A stretch of DNA of 64,000 nucleotides, taken from Viola odorata. Taxonomy: Eukaryota > Streptophyta > Magnoliopsida > Malpighiales > Violaceae. Below are positions 1-9,436 of this stretch, one piece after another (position 1 is the first letter of the stretch; every line of letters begins with the position of its first letter). The stretch spans positions 28,134,579-28,198,578 of the forward strand of contig OY829542.1 of assembly GCA_963691705.1 (NCBI GenBank). The letters run 5' to 3'. The translations under genes and the position numbers were made by a program. Below the pieces are notes generated by a model, which did no database searches, had not been told where the DNA came from, and was given only the letters and a program-made list of their open reading frames with translations.

Positions 1-1146
1 TTCTTTGTCTATTTCATATTTTTTTGCGATCATGTTAATCTGATTCGTATATCTCATATCGCTTTCTGTAGGCGATGGTGTTCTTACTGTTTCTTGTTCA
101 CAAGTCTGAAAACTATTTTGATCTGTGTAAATTGGTCTAGGTATCGTCCTATTAAAATCGACTCCTGTCAAATTTGTTAAATTTAATCTTGTTAAAGCAG
201 AGTTCGATTGGCTTCTACTTAGTCTACGACTGCTTACTGATCTTCTGGGTCCAATTATACTAGCAGTTTCTTGAGGTGGAAAGTCTGTTATATTTATACT
301 TCTTCTGTGTGGTTCAAATATTAGTCTAATATTTCCATTATCGTCTTCTTCCATTCTTGCAGGTTGAGTTCTAGGCACTATGGATTGTGATTCATTAATT
401 CCAGATAGAATCCATTCATCCGGAAAAGTTACTTGATCCCATTTTAATAATTTTGGCGTCTGGATCATTGCGTGTTCCGTGTTGGCTTCTATTAACAGTG
501 ACTCATCTTTAGGAGAGTGTCTTAGAGCTTTTGGATTAATATTTGTTGACATTACCTTGTAATATACTCTATATATTATTGCTACTCCTTTAGATCCTTC
601 GAGCATATTATCTAGAACGTCTAAATTGAGTGTTAAAGCTTTTAGTATATTTGGGTCTGTTAAAGAAACTGTGAAATTTGGATAACAGTTTAAATAAACT
701 GGTCCTCTAGTTAAATTCGACTGAAATATTGCTAATAAAGAGTCATTAAAATTTTTAAATCTTGCGTCTCTTAAACACATGAGAATTGGTGAATCCATTC
801 CAAGTCTGTATAGTGGCTTAGCTGCTATTTGGATTAATCCAATATGCATAAATCTATATTTCTTTCTGAATTTTTCAATCTGTCTTTTTTCTATTATCTC
901 AATCGTCTTTTGTTCAGGGCTTATTGGGATTGTTCTCTCCGTGGTTTCTATTACATAATCATGGAATAATCTAAAAGATCCAATTTCGTATATATTCTTT
1001 ATACTTTCTTTTGGAATAGTCCAATTCTTTAGGTGTTGTTCTATCTCTGCTATATGTAATTCTTGTCTATTATAATCTTCTAAGTCATCATTTACTTCTT
1101 GATTACCATGACTGGAACTTCCAAAGATATTACTGAATCTTTCCAT
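1..1146 (-). CDS. Partial inverted copy of the viral movement-protein ORF (runs off window)
   Basis: The start codon is at 1146-1144 on the minus strand and the frame runs to the window edge. It covers about the first 382 codons of the same protein as at 1347. Because the arm matches its partner base for base wherever compared, the frame should be open throughout. Only the N-terminal half (the 30K-type movement domain and the start of the linker) is present here. Whether it continues to a full ORF depends on sequence left of the window. Confidence 0.75.
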   Translation of the reverse strand, partial: MERFSNIFGSSSHGNQEVNDDLEDYNRQELHIAEIEQHLKNWTIPKESIKNIYEIGSFRLFHDYVIETTERTIPISPEQKTIEIIEKRQIEKFRKKYRFMHIGLIQIAAKPLYRLGMDSPILMCLRDARFKNFNDSLLAIFQSNLTRGPVYLNCYPNFTVSLTDPNILKALTLNLDVLDNMLEGSKGVAIIYRVYYKVMSTNINPKALRHSPKDESLLIEANTEHAMIQTPKLLKWDQVTFPDEWILSGINESQSIVPRTQPARMEEDDNGNIRLIFEPHRRSINITDFPPQETASIIGPRRSVSSRRLSRSQSNSALTRLNLTNLTGVDFNRTIPRPIYTDQNSFQTCEQETVRTPSPTESDMRYTNQINMIAKKYEIDKE

Positions 1147-1161
1147 GATATCAAAGATTAA

Positions 1162-1331
1162 TAACTATCTTTCTTTTGGTGCTAAAGGTAAATTTGTTAA
1201 TTATCTTCTTTTTCCTCTTACTACAGTAGTTTTTAGGTAAATTCGTCGGGACCACCACCGGGACCACCTACCTCACTGGGCTTTTACGGCTAAACCAACG
1301 GATTTAACGTCTGACCAACGCCCTCCGTATT
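1162..1331. other. Spacer of the head-to-head viral repeat
   Basis: This 170-bp stretch is not palindromic. It holds a short direct repetition of GGGACCACC at about 1247-1270. It presumably contains the viral sequence immediately upstream of the movement ORF on at least one side. No promoter, tRNA primer site or ORF was recognised. Confidence 0.6.
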
Positions 1332-1346
1332 TTAATCTTTGATATC

Positions 1347-3521
1347 ATGGAAAGATTCGGTAATATCTTTGGAAGTTCCAGTCATGGTAATCAAGAAGTA
1401 AATGATGACTTAGAAGATTATAATAGACAAGAATTACATATAGCAGAGATAGAACAACACCTAAAGAATTGGACTATTCCAAAAGAAAGTATAAAGAATA
1501 TATACGAAATTGGATCTTTTAGATTATTCCATGATTATGTAATAGAAACCACGGAGAGAACAATCCCAATAAGCCCTGAACAAAAGACGATTGAGATAAT
1601 AGAAAAAAGACAGATTGAAAAATTCAGAAAGAAATATAGATTTATGCATATTGGATTAATCCAAATAGCAGCTAAGCCACTATACAGACTTGGAATGGAT
1701 TCACCAATTCTCATGTGTTTAAGAGACGCAAGATTTAAAAATTTTAATGACTCTTTATTAGCAATATTTCAGTCGAATTTAACTAGAGGACCAGTTTATT
1801 TAAACTGTTATCCAAATTTCACAGTTTCTTTAACAGACCCAAATATACTAAAAGCTTTAACACTCAATTTAGACGTTCTAGATAATATGCTCGAAGGATC
1901 TAAAGGAGTAGCAATAATATATAGAGTATATTACAAGGTAATGTCAACAAATATTAATCCAAAAGCTCTAAGACACTCTCCTAAAGATGAGTCACTGTTA
2001 ATAGAAGCCAACACGGAACACGCAATGATCCAGACGCCAAAATTATTAAAATGGGATCAAGTAACTTTTCCGGATGAATGGATTCTATCTGGAATTAATG
2101 AATCACAATCCATAGTGCCTAGAACTCAACCTGCAAGAATGGAAGAAGACGATAATGGAAATATTAGACTAATATTTGAACCACACAGAAGAAGTATAAA
2201 TATAACAGACTTTCCACCTCAAGAAACTGCTAGTATAATTGGACCCAGAAGATCAGTAAGCAGTCGTAGACTAAGTAGAAGCCAATCGAACTCTGCTTTA
2301 ACAAGATTAAATTTAACAAATTTGACAGGAGTCGATTTTAATAGGACGATACCTAGACCAATTTACATAGATCAAAATAGTTTTCAGACTTGTGAACAAG
2401 AAACAGTAAGAACACCATCGCCTACAGAAAGCGATATGAGATATACGAATCAGATTAACATGATCGCAAAAAAATATGAAATAGACAAAGAAAGATTAAG
2501 AAGAGAATTTGATCACCCTTTGAATAAGAATATAAGAACTCATTTCTTTAATTACTATACGAAAGAACAAAAGGACAGCATAAGAGAACGATTTTATACA
2601 TACCTAAATGAAGTAAAAACGCATGTACCCTTTTTTACCTGGTTCAGAAGACATAAAGAATTATTAAATGTGAACAATATAAATGTTATTAAGACACCAG
2701 TTCAAAATTGGAAAACAGCCACTAATGAAGAAATCAAAGCGGTATATCCACCGTTTGAAGAAATTAAAATAAAGCATCATAGTATTGATATATCAGCATC
2801 ACCAATAAAGGATATAAAAGAAGAAAATAGAGAGGTCAAGTTAAAAGATGTAAAGAATATACAATCTCAGAATAATTATACAAATATCTTACTAAATACT
2901 ATGGCACAACAACTTAATACGATAGAAGAAAATACTCCCCCTAAAGTACATTATACAGGACATACATATGTAGGAGAAGGAAGTAAGGTTCCTATAGAGA
3001 AAAAAGAAAAACCCTTAAAAATAAGTAATCCAATAATTAAACCAAATACCATGCCAGGATTTAAAGAAAACTTCAGACTTTCGAAAGAAGATGCACTCTT
3101 ACAAAAGATTAGTCAAGAACTAAATAAAATAAACGCAGGCGCAAAAAACCAAATCTCGGTTTTAACCAAAGAAAATCTAGAAACAATATCAGATCAATTC
3201 AAAGAACTAGAAATAAATAGAATAAAAGGAACAAGTTATCGGAGACCTGATATTAAGCATTTTTATCCAAGACCCTCTTTCCCCGATATGCAATCAGAAG
3301 ATAAAAATACAAGACAACAGAATAAGTATGATGGTTCAAGTATAGATGAATGGAATTTAGATGGACAAAGCAAACATGAAATCATGAGTATGTTAGCAGC
3401 TATGCTAATAGCAGCAACAGCTCATAGAACTAGAGGTAACACAGACAAACAAGTAGCTTATATACTAATGGCCGGATTTTCCGGAATGCTTAAAGGATGT
3501 GGGATAATTATCTCACTTTAA
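1347..3521 (+). CDS. Caulimovirid movement protein with N-terminal part of the coat region
   Basis: The frame encodes 724 aa. Residues about 40-210 look like the caulimovirid 30K-superfamily cell-to-cell movement domain, with the typical run through HIGLIQIAAKPLYRLGMDSP and GPVYLNCYPNF. A charged, Ser/Arg-rich linker (about 290-320) and a long polar region follow. The last ~50 residues read like the start of a coat/gag helical region, which continues directly in the next ORF. The two frames overlap by 25 nt (3497-3521) with a one-base shift in the middle of what should be a continuous domain. In petuvirus-like genomes these domains sit on one polyprotein, so the break is probably a disabling single-base indel, although a natural frameshift cannot be excluded. 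Confidence 0.9.
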   Translation: MERFGNIFGSSSHGNQEVNDDLEDYNRQELHIAEIEQHLKNWTIPKESIKNIYEIGSFRLFHDYVIETTERTIPISPEQKTIEIIEKRQIEKFRKKYRFMHIGLIQIAAKPLYRLGMDSPILMCLRDARFKNFNDSLLAIFQSNLTRGPVYLNCYPNFTVSLTDPNILKALTLNLDVLDNMLEGSKGVAIIYRVYYKVMSTNINPKALRHSPKDESLLIEANTEHAMIQTPKLLKWDQVTFPDEWILSGINESQSIVPRTQPARMEEDDNGNIRLIFEPHRRSINITDFPPQETASIIGPRRSVSSRRLSRSQSNSALTRLNLTNLTGVDFNRTIPRPIYIDQNSFQTCEQETVRTPSPTESDMRYTNQINMIAKKYEIDKERLRREFDHPLNKNIRTHFFNYYTKEQKDSIRERFYTYLNEVKTHVPFFTWFRRHKELLNVNNINVIKTPVQNWKTATNEEIKAVYPPFEEIKIKHHSIDISASPIKDIKEENREVKLKDVKNIQSQNNYTNILLNTMAQQLNTIEENTPPKVHYTGHTYVGEGSKVPIEKKEKPLKISNPIIKPNTMPGFKENFRLSKEDALLQKISQELNKINAGAKNQISVLTKENLETISDQFKELEINRIKGTSYRRPDIKHFYPRPSFPDMQSEDKNTRQQNKYDGSSIDEWNLDGQSKHEIMSMLAAMLIAATAHRTRGNTDKQVAYILMAGFSGMLKGCGIIISL

Positions 3522-6500
3522 CAGAAAAATTATCCATAATGAACGCTACTAAAATAGAAGATGAAGAGATAATAGAAGATGCTACAAATGTCTTAATATT
3601 CTCCATTTTAAAACATTTCATTGGAAAACCTGAACAAATTCAAGAAGAAACAACAGAAATATTAATGAACTTAACCTGTCCAAAATTACAAGACTTTTCA
3701 TGGTATAAAGACATGTTCTTAACAAAGGTATTCTTAAAGGACGACTGTAGTCTCCCTTTTTGGAAAGAAAAATTTATATCAGGACTACCTAGATTATTCG
3801 CAGAGAAAGTTAGGACTAAAATAAAGGAAGCCAATCAAGGAATTATACCATATGAAGATTTAACATATGGAGAACTAATAGCCCATATAAATACAGTAGG
3901 ACTATCCCTCTGTACAGACCTAAAATTGAAAGCAAAGCTAAAGAGTGATAAGTTATTGGGAAGGAAAGAATTGGGATCTTTCTGCTCTCAATATGGATAC
4001 GAAACCATTAGAGCCCCAACAAGAAGTTATAAAAAACAAAATAAGCAATACAGGAAGTCGTATAAATCTAAATACACGGAAAAACGTGAAGAAAGGCCTT
4101 TTAAACCATACAAAAAGACATATCACAAGAAAATATATAATAATTATAAAGGAAAGAGAAAATCAAATACTAGACAACCCACCTGTTATAAATGTGGAAA
4201 AACAGGTCATTACAAAAATGAATGTAAAATGAAAGAAAAAATACAAGCTTTAGAATGTGAAGAAGAGTTCATGGAAGAACTCGTACAACTATTAAATGAG
4301 ACAGATACAGATGAAGAAATTATAAGCAGCAATAATGAAGCTATATACGAAATACAAGAAAACACTTCTGAAGAAGAAGTAAACTCAGAAGAAGAAGAAG
4401 GGGATAACATATGTGCTTGCTCATATAAACAAATCAATGTCATTACTAAAGAAACAGACTTACTAATGGAACTAATTGGAAAGGTTAATGACGCAGATAC
4501 ACAAAGAGAATATTTAGAAAAACTCCAAGAAGTGATTAATAGCGACAAAAAAGCAAAAATTATACAACCGTATACTATGAAAGAAGTAATAAGTAGATTC
4601 TCTAAACAAGAATCAGCAGTAACAATCCAGGATTTAAAAGAAGAAATTAGGAAAATTAAGGCAGAAGTGAGAACTTTACAGACGGAAAATATTCAATTAA
4701 ATTTAAGAATGGATGTGGTAGAAAATAAGAACCTTGAAGAATTCGTAGAGGAAAATCAAGATGAAGAAAATGATTTAAATGAAGAAATAAAAAACGAAGC
4801 TCTAGGAAGAGTAGATGAAGAACACTATCTAAATGTGATATCTAGAATAGAATTCCAAAAATGGCATGTTAATATAGAACTAAAAATAGATAACGATTTC
4901 CATATTAATGTAGTAGCGCTAGTAGACTCTGGTGCTGACCAGAATTGTATACAAGAAGGATTAATACCCACACAATATTATGAAAAAATAAGAGAACGAT
5001 TATACGCAGCAAATTGGGAAAAATTAGACATCAAGTATAAACTATCAAAAGCATACATCTGTAAAAAGGGATTCTGTTTTAGACAACCTTTTATACTTGC
5101 TAAAGACTTAGGACAGAAGGTAATATTAGGAACACCATTCCTAGCCCAGATTTGTCCATTCAGAGTAGAACATGAAGGAATTTGGACTAAAGCAAAAGGA
5201 ACTGACATCTGCTTTAGGTTTATAGAAAAACCTAGGCAAAAGGATTTAAATGTCATAAGGAATTATTCTATAACTAAGAAAATCATGTTAATACAAAAAA
5301 GGAAACACATACATTTTCTTACCAAAGAAATAAACTATAAAAGAGTAGAGGAAGAAATTCAAACATCCTTTAATCAAAAAAGAGTTAAAGAGTTTCAAGG
5401 AAAATTCGAAAAGGAAGTTTGTGCAGAAGTTCCAAATGCTTTTTGGAATATAAAGAAATACGTGATAGATTTGCCATACGAAAAGGACTTTGATGAGAAG
5501 AATATACCCACCAGAGCTAGACCCATACAAATGAATAAAGAATTGATGGAATATTGTAAAGAGGAAATACAATCTTTATTAAATAAGAAATTAATAAGAC
5601 CCAGTAAATCTCCGTGGTCATGTGCAGCTTTTTATGTACAGAACCATGCTGAGCTAGAAAGAGGAGCACCTAGACTTGTAATAAATTACAAACCCTTAAA
5701 CAAAGCACTTAGATGGATTAGGTATCCTATACCTAATAAAAGAGATTTAATAAAAAGACTACATGGAGCAACAATATTTTCCAAATTTGATATGAAATCA
5801 GGATTTTGGCAAATACAAATCAAGGAAGAAGATAGATATAAAACAGCTTTTACAGTTCCATTAGGACATTACGAGTGGAATGTAATGCCCTTTGGATTAA
5901 AAAATGCACCCTCAGAATTTCAAAAGATGATGAATGACATCTTAAACCCATACACTAAATTTACCATAGTATACATAGACGACGTGCTAGTCTTCTCAAA
6001 GTCAGTGACTGAGCATTTTCAGCACCTTAACAAATTCTTAAGAGTATTAAAAGAAAATGGACTTGTAGTATCAGCATCAAAACTGAAACTATGTCAGACT
6101 AATATAAGATTTTTAGGATTTAACATCCATCAGGGAATGTTTAGTCCCATAAGTAGATCAATAGAATTTGCTAGTAAATTCCCAGACGAAATAAAAGACA
6201 AAACTCAATTACAAAGATTTCTTGGATGTTTAAATTATGTCTCAGACTTTATAAAAGACCTTAGATCAACCTGTTCAATTTTATATGCGAGATTAAAAAA
6301 GACTCCTACTGAGTGGACAGAAGAACACACTGCAGTAGTAAAAATAATCAAAGAAAAGGTTAAAAATCTCCCATGTTTAGGAATTCCAGACCCTTTAGCA
6401 GAGCTAATTGTAGAAACGGATGCCTCAGACATAGGATATGGAGGAATATTAAAGCAAAAAATTGAAGGGAAAGAACAATTAATCAGATATTGTTCAGGAT

Positions 6501-6970
6501 TATGGATAGAAGCTCAAAAGAATTATTCAACAATAAAGAAAGAAATATTAGCCATTGTTTTATGCATCAATAAATTTCAAGACGATGTTTTCAACAAAAA
6601 ATTTCTTTTAAGAATTGATTGCCAAAGTGCAAAATTTGTTTTAGAAAAGGACGTGAAAAACCTTGTTGCAAAACAGATTTTTGCCAGATGGCAAGCTTTA
6701 CTTTCAAATTTTGATTTTGAAATACAATACATCTCAGGAAAAGACAACTCTTTACCAGACTTTCTATCCAGAGAATTTCTACAGGGGAAGAAAAATGACG
6801 ACCAAAGTGGATTCGAAGAAAAAGACAAAGGCATCATACGCAATGACAATATCAGGCATACCAAGCTCACCAAACAGGTTCGACAACCTAAGACCACAGA
6901 CACCTACCTCAAAGACATTAGACCCAAACCTGTTCCTACAAGGAATGACAAGCCCAAGAACTCCTCCTAG
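3497..6970 (+). CDS. Caulimovirid coat-protease-reverse transcriptase-RNase H polyprotein
   Basis: The frame is open for 1157 aa. Residues 1-200 are the rest of the coat protein, ending in a Lys/Arg-rich stretch and a CCHC zinc knuckle (CYKCGKTGHYKNEC, about residue 231). An acidic and coiled-coil region follows (about 250-430). The retroviral-type aspartic protease has DSGA near residue 477. The reverse transcriptase has FDMKSGFWQIQI and the YIDD catalytic box near residue 826. RNase H has TDAS near residue 975, then KKEILA and RIDCQSAK. All catalytic motifs are present and no internal stop was seen. The ATG at 3497 is probably not a natural start, because the preceding ORF supplies the upstream part of the same domain. 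The 3' end overlaps the next ORF by 176 nt. Confidence 0.95.
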   Translation: MWDNYLTLTEKLSIMNATKIEDEEIIEDATNVLIFSILKHFIGKPEQIQEETTEILMNLTCPKLQDFSWYKDMFLTKVFLKDDCSLPFWKEKFISGLPRLFAEKVRTKIKEANQGIIPYEDLTYGELIAHINTVGLSLCTDLKLKAKLKSDKLLGRKELGSFCSQYGYETIRAPTRSYKKQNKQYRKSYKSKYTEKREERPFKPYKKTYHKKIYNNYKGKRKSNTRQPTCYKCGKTGHYKNECKMKEKIQALECEEEFMEELVQLLNETDTDEEIISSNNEAIYEIQENTSEEEVNSEEEEGDNICACSYKQINVITKETDLLMELIGKVNDADTQREYLEKLQEVINSDKKAKIIQPYTMKEVISRFSKQESAVTIQDLKEEIRKIKAEVRTLQTENIQLNLRMDVVENKNLEEFVEENQDEENDLNEEIKNEALGRVDEEHYLNVISRIEFQKWHVNIELKIDNDFHINVVALVDSGADQNCIQEGLIPTQYYEKIRERLYAANWEKLDIKYKLSKAYICKKGFCFRQPFILAKDLGQKVILGTPFLAQICPFRVEHEGIWTKAKGTDICFRFIEKPRQKDLNVIRNYSITKKIMLIQKRKHIHFLTKEINYKRVEEEIQTSFNQKRVKEFQGKFEKEVCAEVPNAFWNIKKYVIDLPYEKDFDEKNIPTRARPIQMNKELMEYCKEEIQSLLNKKLIRPSKSPWSCAAFYVQNHAELERGAPRLVINYKPLNKALRWIRYPIPNKRDLIKRLHGATIFSKFDMKSGFWQIQIKEEDRYKTAFTVPLGHYEWNVMPFGLKNAPSEFQKMMNDILNPYTKFTIVYIDDVLVFSKSVTEHFQHLNKFLRVLKENGLVVSASKLKLCQTNIRFLGFNIHQGMFSPISRSIEFASKFPDEIKDKTQLQRFLGCLNYVSDFIKDLRSTCSILYARLKKTPTEWTEEHTAVVKIIKEKVKNLPCLGIPDPLAELIVETDASDIGYGGILKQKIEGKEQLIRYCSGLWIEAQKNYSTIKKEILAIVLCINKFQDDVFNKKFLLRIDCQSAKFVLEKDVKNLVAKQIFARWQALLSNFDFEIQYISGKDNSLPDFLSREFLQGKKNDDQSGFEEKDKGIIRNDNIRHTKLTKQVRQPKTTDTYLKDIRPKPVPTRNDKPKNSS

Positions 6971-8378
6971 ACTTATACCAGCCCTACAAGTCCAACCACC
7001 TAGATCACCAGCTTCAATATCTCAAAGATCAACAGTTTTAGGCAATATACCAAGACCACAAAACCAGACATACCAGACAAAAGCCCAAGACAAATCAGGC
7101 CCAATACTCAAGCCTGTCACCAAGAACATTGCGTATATTGAACCAGAATATGGATCAGATTTAAGATCCATTACCTCAAACCTATTTCCAAAAGACTTTC
7201 ACTACATCCCAGCAGACCTAGAAAAAACTAGAAACTTTTATGAGTTTATCTTGGTAGACACTGATTCAGTAGAGATTACCCATGAGTCTACTGAAGCAAG
7301 ACCAGACAGATATTCCTACTCGAAATGCAGAATCCTTAGAGTCCTAACCCCAACAGACTGGAAAATGAACCCCTATACAAAAAGAATATTTTCACAACCT
7401 TTTCTCCCTAAAGGTTTTGATTATCATGACTATCAGATGGCATGGCACCATGCATTCCTATACTCGACAGGAGGACACTCATGGTTCTTCCATTTTGACA
7501 GAAACATTTCAGTTAATTTTCCGATATGGTTCCATAGATGGTGGCATCATTTCGGTGCTCATGAGATATGTTTTCCAGACCCAGTTCTAGAAGGTTATGG
7601 AGCCTTTGTTCAGAAATATCCAGACCTACATCTACCCAAGACGCTGAGTTTCACTCTTATGTTTCATATCCCATGGATCATATATTGGGAATATGAAATT
7701 ACAGACAAGACGGAGCAAGATCAACATCCAATACTCACCAGACGATTCAAAGTGAAATGGTGGAAAAGATTTCCACAAGAACAGGCCTCAAGATTCGCAG
7801 TCCTAAAGACATTATCAGAGTCTATTATAGATAATCCTCCACCCAGAGGACAATCAAGGTTTCAATCAGACCCAACTCAAGCAGAGTCATCAGCAAGAGC
7901 AGCCAGACGAAAGATGAAGGAAGAACTCTTAGAAAAACTATCCCACTTCTCAGACGATGAAGATGGAGGAGAATCCTATACCCAAGCCAACTCAGACCCA
8001 GACTATGACAATGACATGATGACAGAGCTCTATCCAGAGCTTGGAAGAAAAAAAAAAAAAAAAAGGGAAAAGAAAAATACTGCAAACATGACTCCTTTTG
8101 CAAAAGACGAACCTAGACAAGGACAAAAAAGAAAGAGAGACTTTTACCTTGCAGTCAGTACTCAAGGTGAAACTACAGAGAGAAGAATAATAATCATTAG
8201 AAAACGACAAGAAGGATCACTTATCCAAAGAATGAGAAACGCGTGGCAAGCTAGAAGACAACAAAGATTAAGACTACAAAGACGTTTGAAGATTTCAACT
8301 ACTCAGACAAAACAGACGTGGCAGACAAAAAGAAGACAAGACCCTTTGCCGACACCAGCTGGCAAAGCACTAAAATGA
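6795..8378 (+). CDS. Third viral ORF, function unknown (caulimovirid accessory/regulatory ORF)
   Basis: The frame encodes 527 aa from the ATG at 6795, overlapping the polyprotein end. The first 100 residues are Pro/Ser/Thr-rich. A folded central region (about 130-350) is rich in aromatic residues with a WFHRWWHHFG-type motif. The C-terminus is acidic, then has a lysine run from a 17-base A tract at 8048-8064 and a basic Arg/Gln-rich tail. The position downstream of RNase H is where other caulimovirids carry a translational transactivator, but I see no viroplasmin motif, so no function is claimed. The TGA at 8376-8378 aligns with CGA in the inverted copy near 10408, which reads on for 27 more codons, so this copy may be truncated by a transition. 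Confidence 0.8.
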   Translation: MTTKVDSKKKTKASYAMTISGIPSSPNRFDNLRPQTPTSKTLDPNLFLQGMTSPRTPPRLIPALQVQPPRSPASISQRSTVLGNIPRPQNQTYQTKAQDKSGPILKPVTKNIAYIEPEYGSDLRSITSNLFPKDFHYIPADLEKTRNFYEFILVDTDSVEITHESTEARPDRYSYSKCRILRVLTPTDWKMNPYTKRIFSQPFLPKGFDYHDYQMAWHHAFLYSTGGHSWFFHFDRNISVNFPIWFHRWWHHFGAHEICFPDPVLEGYGAFVQKYPDLHLPKTLSFTLMFHIPWIIYWEYEITDKTEQDQHPILTRRFKVKWWKRFPQEQASRFAVLKTLSESIIDNPPPRGQSRFQSDPTQAESSARAARRKMKEELLEKLSHFSDDEDGGESYTQANSDPDYDNDMMTELYPELGRKKKKKREKKNTANMTPFAKDEPRQGQKRKRDFYLAVSTQGETTERRIIIIRKRQEGSLIQRMRNAWQARRQQRLRLQRRLKISTTQTKQTWQTKRRQDPLPTPAGKALK

Positions 8379-8490
8379 TCGTGGCAGACAACTTTTAGAA
8401 AGAAAAGAAAGATTGTAAAAGAGATAAGATCCTTATCTCTTAGTTTAGAGAAATGTAATCTATTTTGAAATCCGCTAGACATGTAATCCC

Positions 8491-8500
8491 TATATAAAGG
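8491..8500 (+). promoter_or_regulatory. TATA box of the viral pregenomic RNA promoter
   Basis: TATATAAAGG lies about 110 bp after the third ORF and about 200 bp before the small first ORF. This is the normal place for the single strong caulimovirid promoter. Transcription would start near 8520-8530. Confidence 0.75.
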
Positions 8501-8532
8501 GAAGAAGTCCTCAGTTATGAGGCAGAATCAGA

Positions 8533-8538
8533 AATAAA
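8533..8538 (+). terminator. Viral polyadenylation signal AATAAA
   Basis: AATAAA sits just downstream of the predicted RNA start. Caulimovirids keep their poly(A) signal inside the terminally redundant leader, so it is bypassed on the first pass and used on the second. Confidence 0.55.
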
Positions 8539-8698
8539 ATTTCAGAAAAAATTATCCCAAAAACCTTTGAGAAAAGCTTTTAAACATCTTGAGCAACATC
8601 ACTGTAAGTTTTAATACGCTTTAAATTTCATACAACATTTTCATACTTCAGAGCTTTCTTAAATGTTTTAAATTTCTGTTTTCTCATATACATGCATC

Positions 8699-9436
8699 AT
8701 GTCTATTTGGGATAAACTAGCTACATGCTTAGCAGTACTAAGAACTGATAGACTTTCAGATTTAGAACATCTTAAACAAGAATTAGTGTCACACCTGACG
8801 TTTATGCATAATGCTTATATCGAAGATCTTAACCCAGATAGTAATGACGAAAGAGATAATGCCGTTCCATTATCATCAGATAGAACTCCATTATGGAATG
8901 AAGATTTAATTAAGATAGAGTTATTAAGAAACATGGTTATAGCAACGAATAAAACCATAGATAAAGTTTATAAGACTATAAACAGAACTCAAAATACAAC
9001 TTCATCCAGTAATACACCAGCTTATAGAACTAATTACCACCAATACGTTTTTAGACCAAGAGCACGAGGAGCTGCAGTTAGACCTTCATTTAATCAAACT
9101 CCAAGCTTTAGACCTATTATCACTAGACCTTCATCTTCTCAATCGACCAGACCTTTTCCAAGAAGACCCAACATAATTCATGATTCTCCAACCTCACCAT
9201 CTTCATCATACCTAAAACCAGATACCAATATACCTGGAAAAAGCTATACTCCTCATCAACTTCTTAATCTAGAAGGAATGAATCCAGATTTATACATTCC
9301 CCAAAATGATGGCACTTGGTTGCGTAGACGCACTGAAAATGACTCAACTTTCATCCAAAGACGATCCGGTTTAGAAATGGTACCACAGGAGATTTTAGGT
9401 CCGCTACCATTTCTAAACCGGATCGTCTTTGGATGA
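8699..9436 (+). CDS. Small first viral ORF, truncated at the inversion point
   Basis: The first ATG after the predicted leader opens a frame starting MSIWDKLATCLAVLRTD. About 228 codons are viral; the rest is read through the inversion spacer into the antisense of the same gene and is an artefact. The N-terminal 100 residues are probably helical, followed by a Ser/Pro/Arg-rich, likely RNA-binding or disordered region. I do not recognise a family. Its location next to the promoter suggests it is the first cistron of the pregenomic RNA. Confidence 0.7.
   Translation: MSIWDKLATCLAVLRTDRLSDLEHLKQELVSHLTFMHNAYIEDLNPDSNDERDNAVPLSSDRTPLWNEDLIKIELLRNMVIATNKTIDKVYKTINRTQNTTSSSNTPAYRTNYHQYVFRPRARGAAVRPSFNQTPSFRPIITRPSSSQSTRPFPRRPNIIHDSPTSPSSSYLKPDTNIPGKSYTPHQLLNLEGMNPDLYIPQNDGTWLRRRTENDSTFIQRRSGLEMVPQEILGPLPFLNRIVFG

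Larger units (their letters stand above)
1..2492. repeat. Head-to-head inverted repeat, arms 1-1161 and 1332-2492
   Basis: Each base p in the left arm pairs with base 2493-p in the right arm. I found no mismatch in the segments compared and no length change over the 1161 bp visible. The arms diverge within a 170-bp spacer. The left arm continues beyond the window, so its true length is unknown. Near-perfect identity means either a very recent inverted duplication, gene conversion, or an assembly fold-back. Confidence 0.93.

Noticed and set aside
6795..8378. Third viral ORF as a translational transactivator (viroplasmin)
   Set aside because: The position fits but no recognisable viroplasmin motif was seen, so function is left open.
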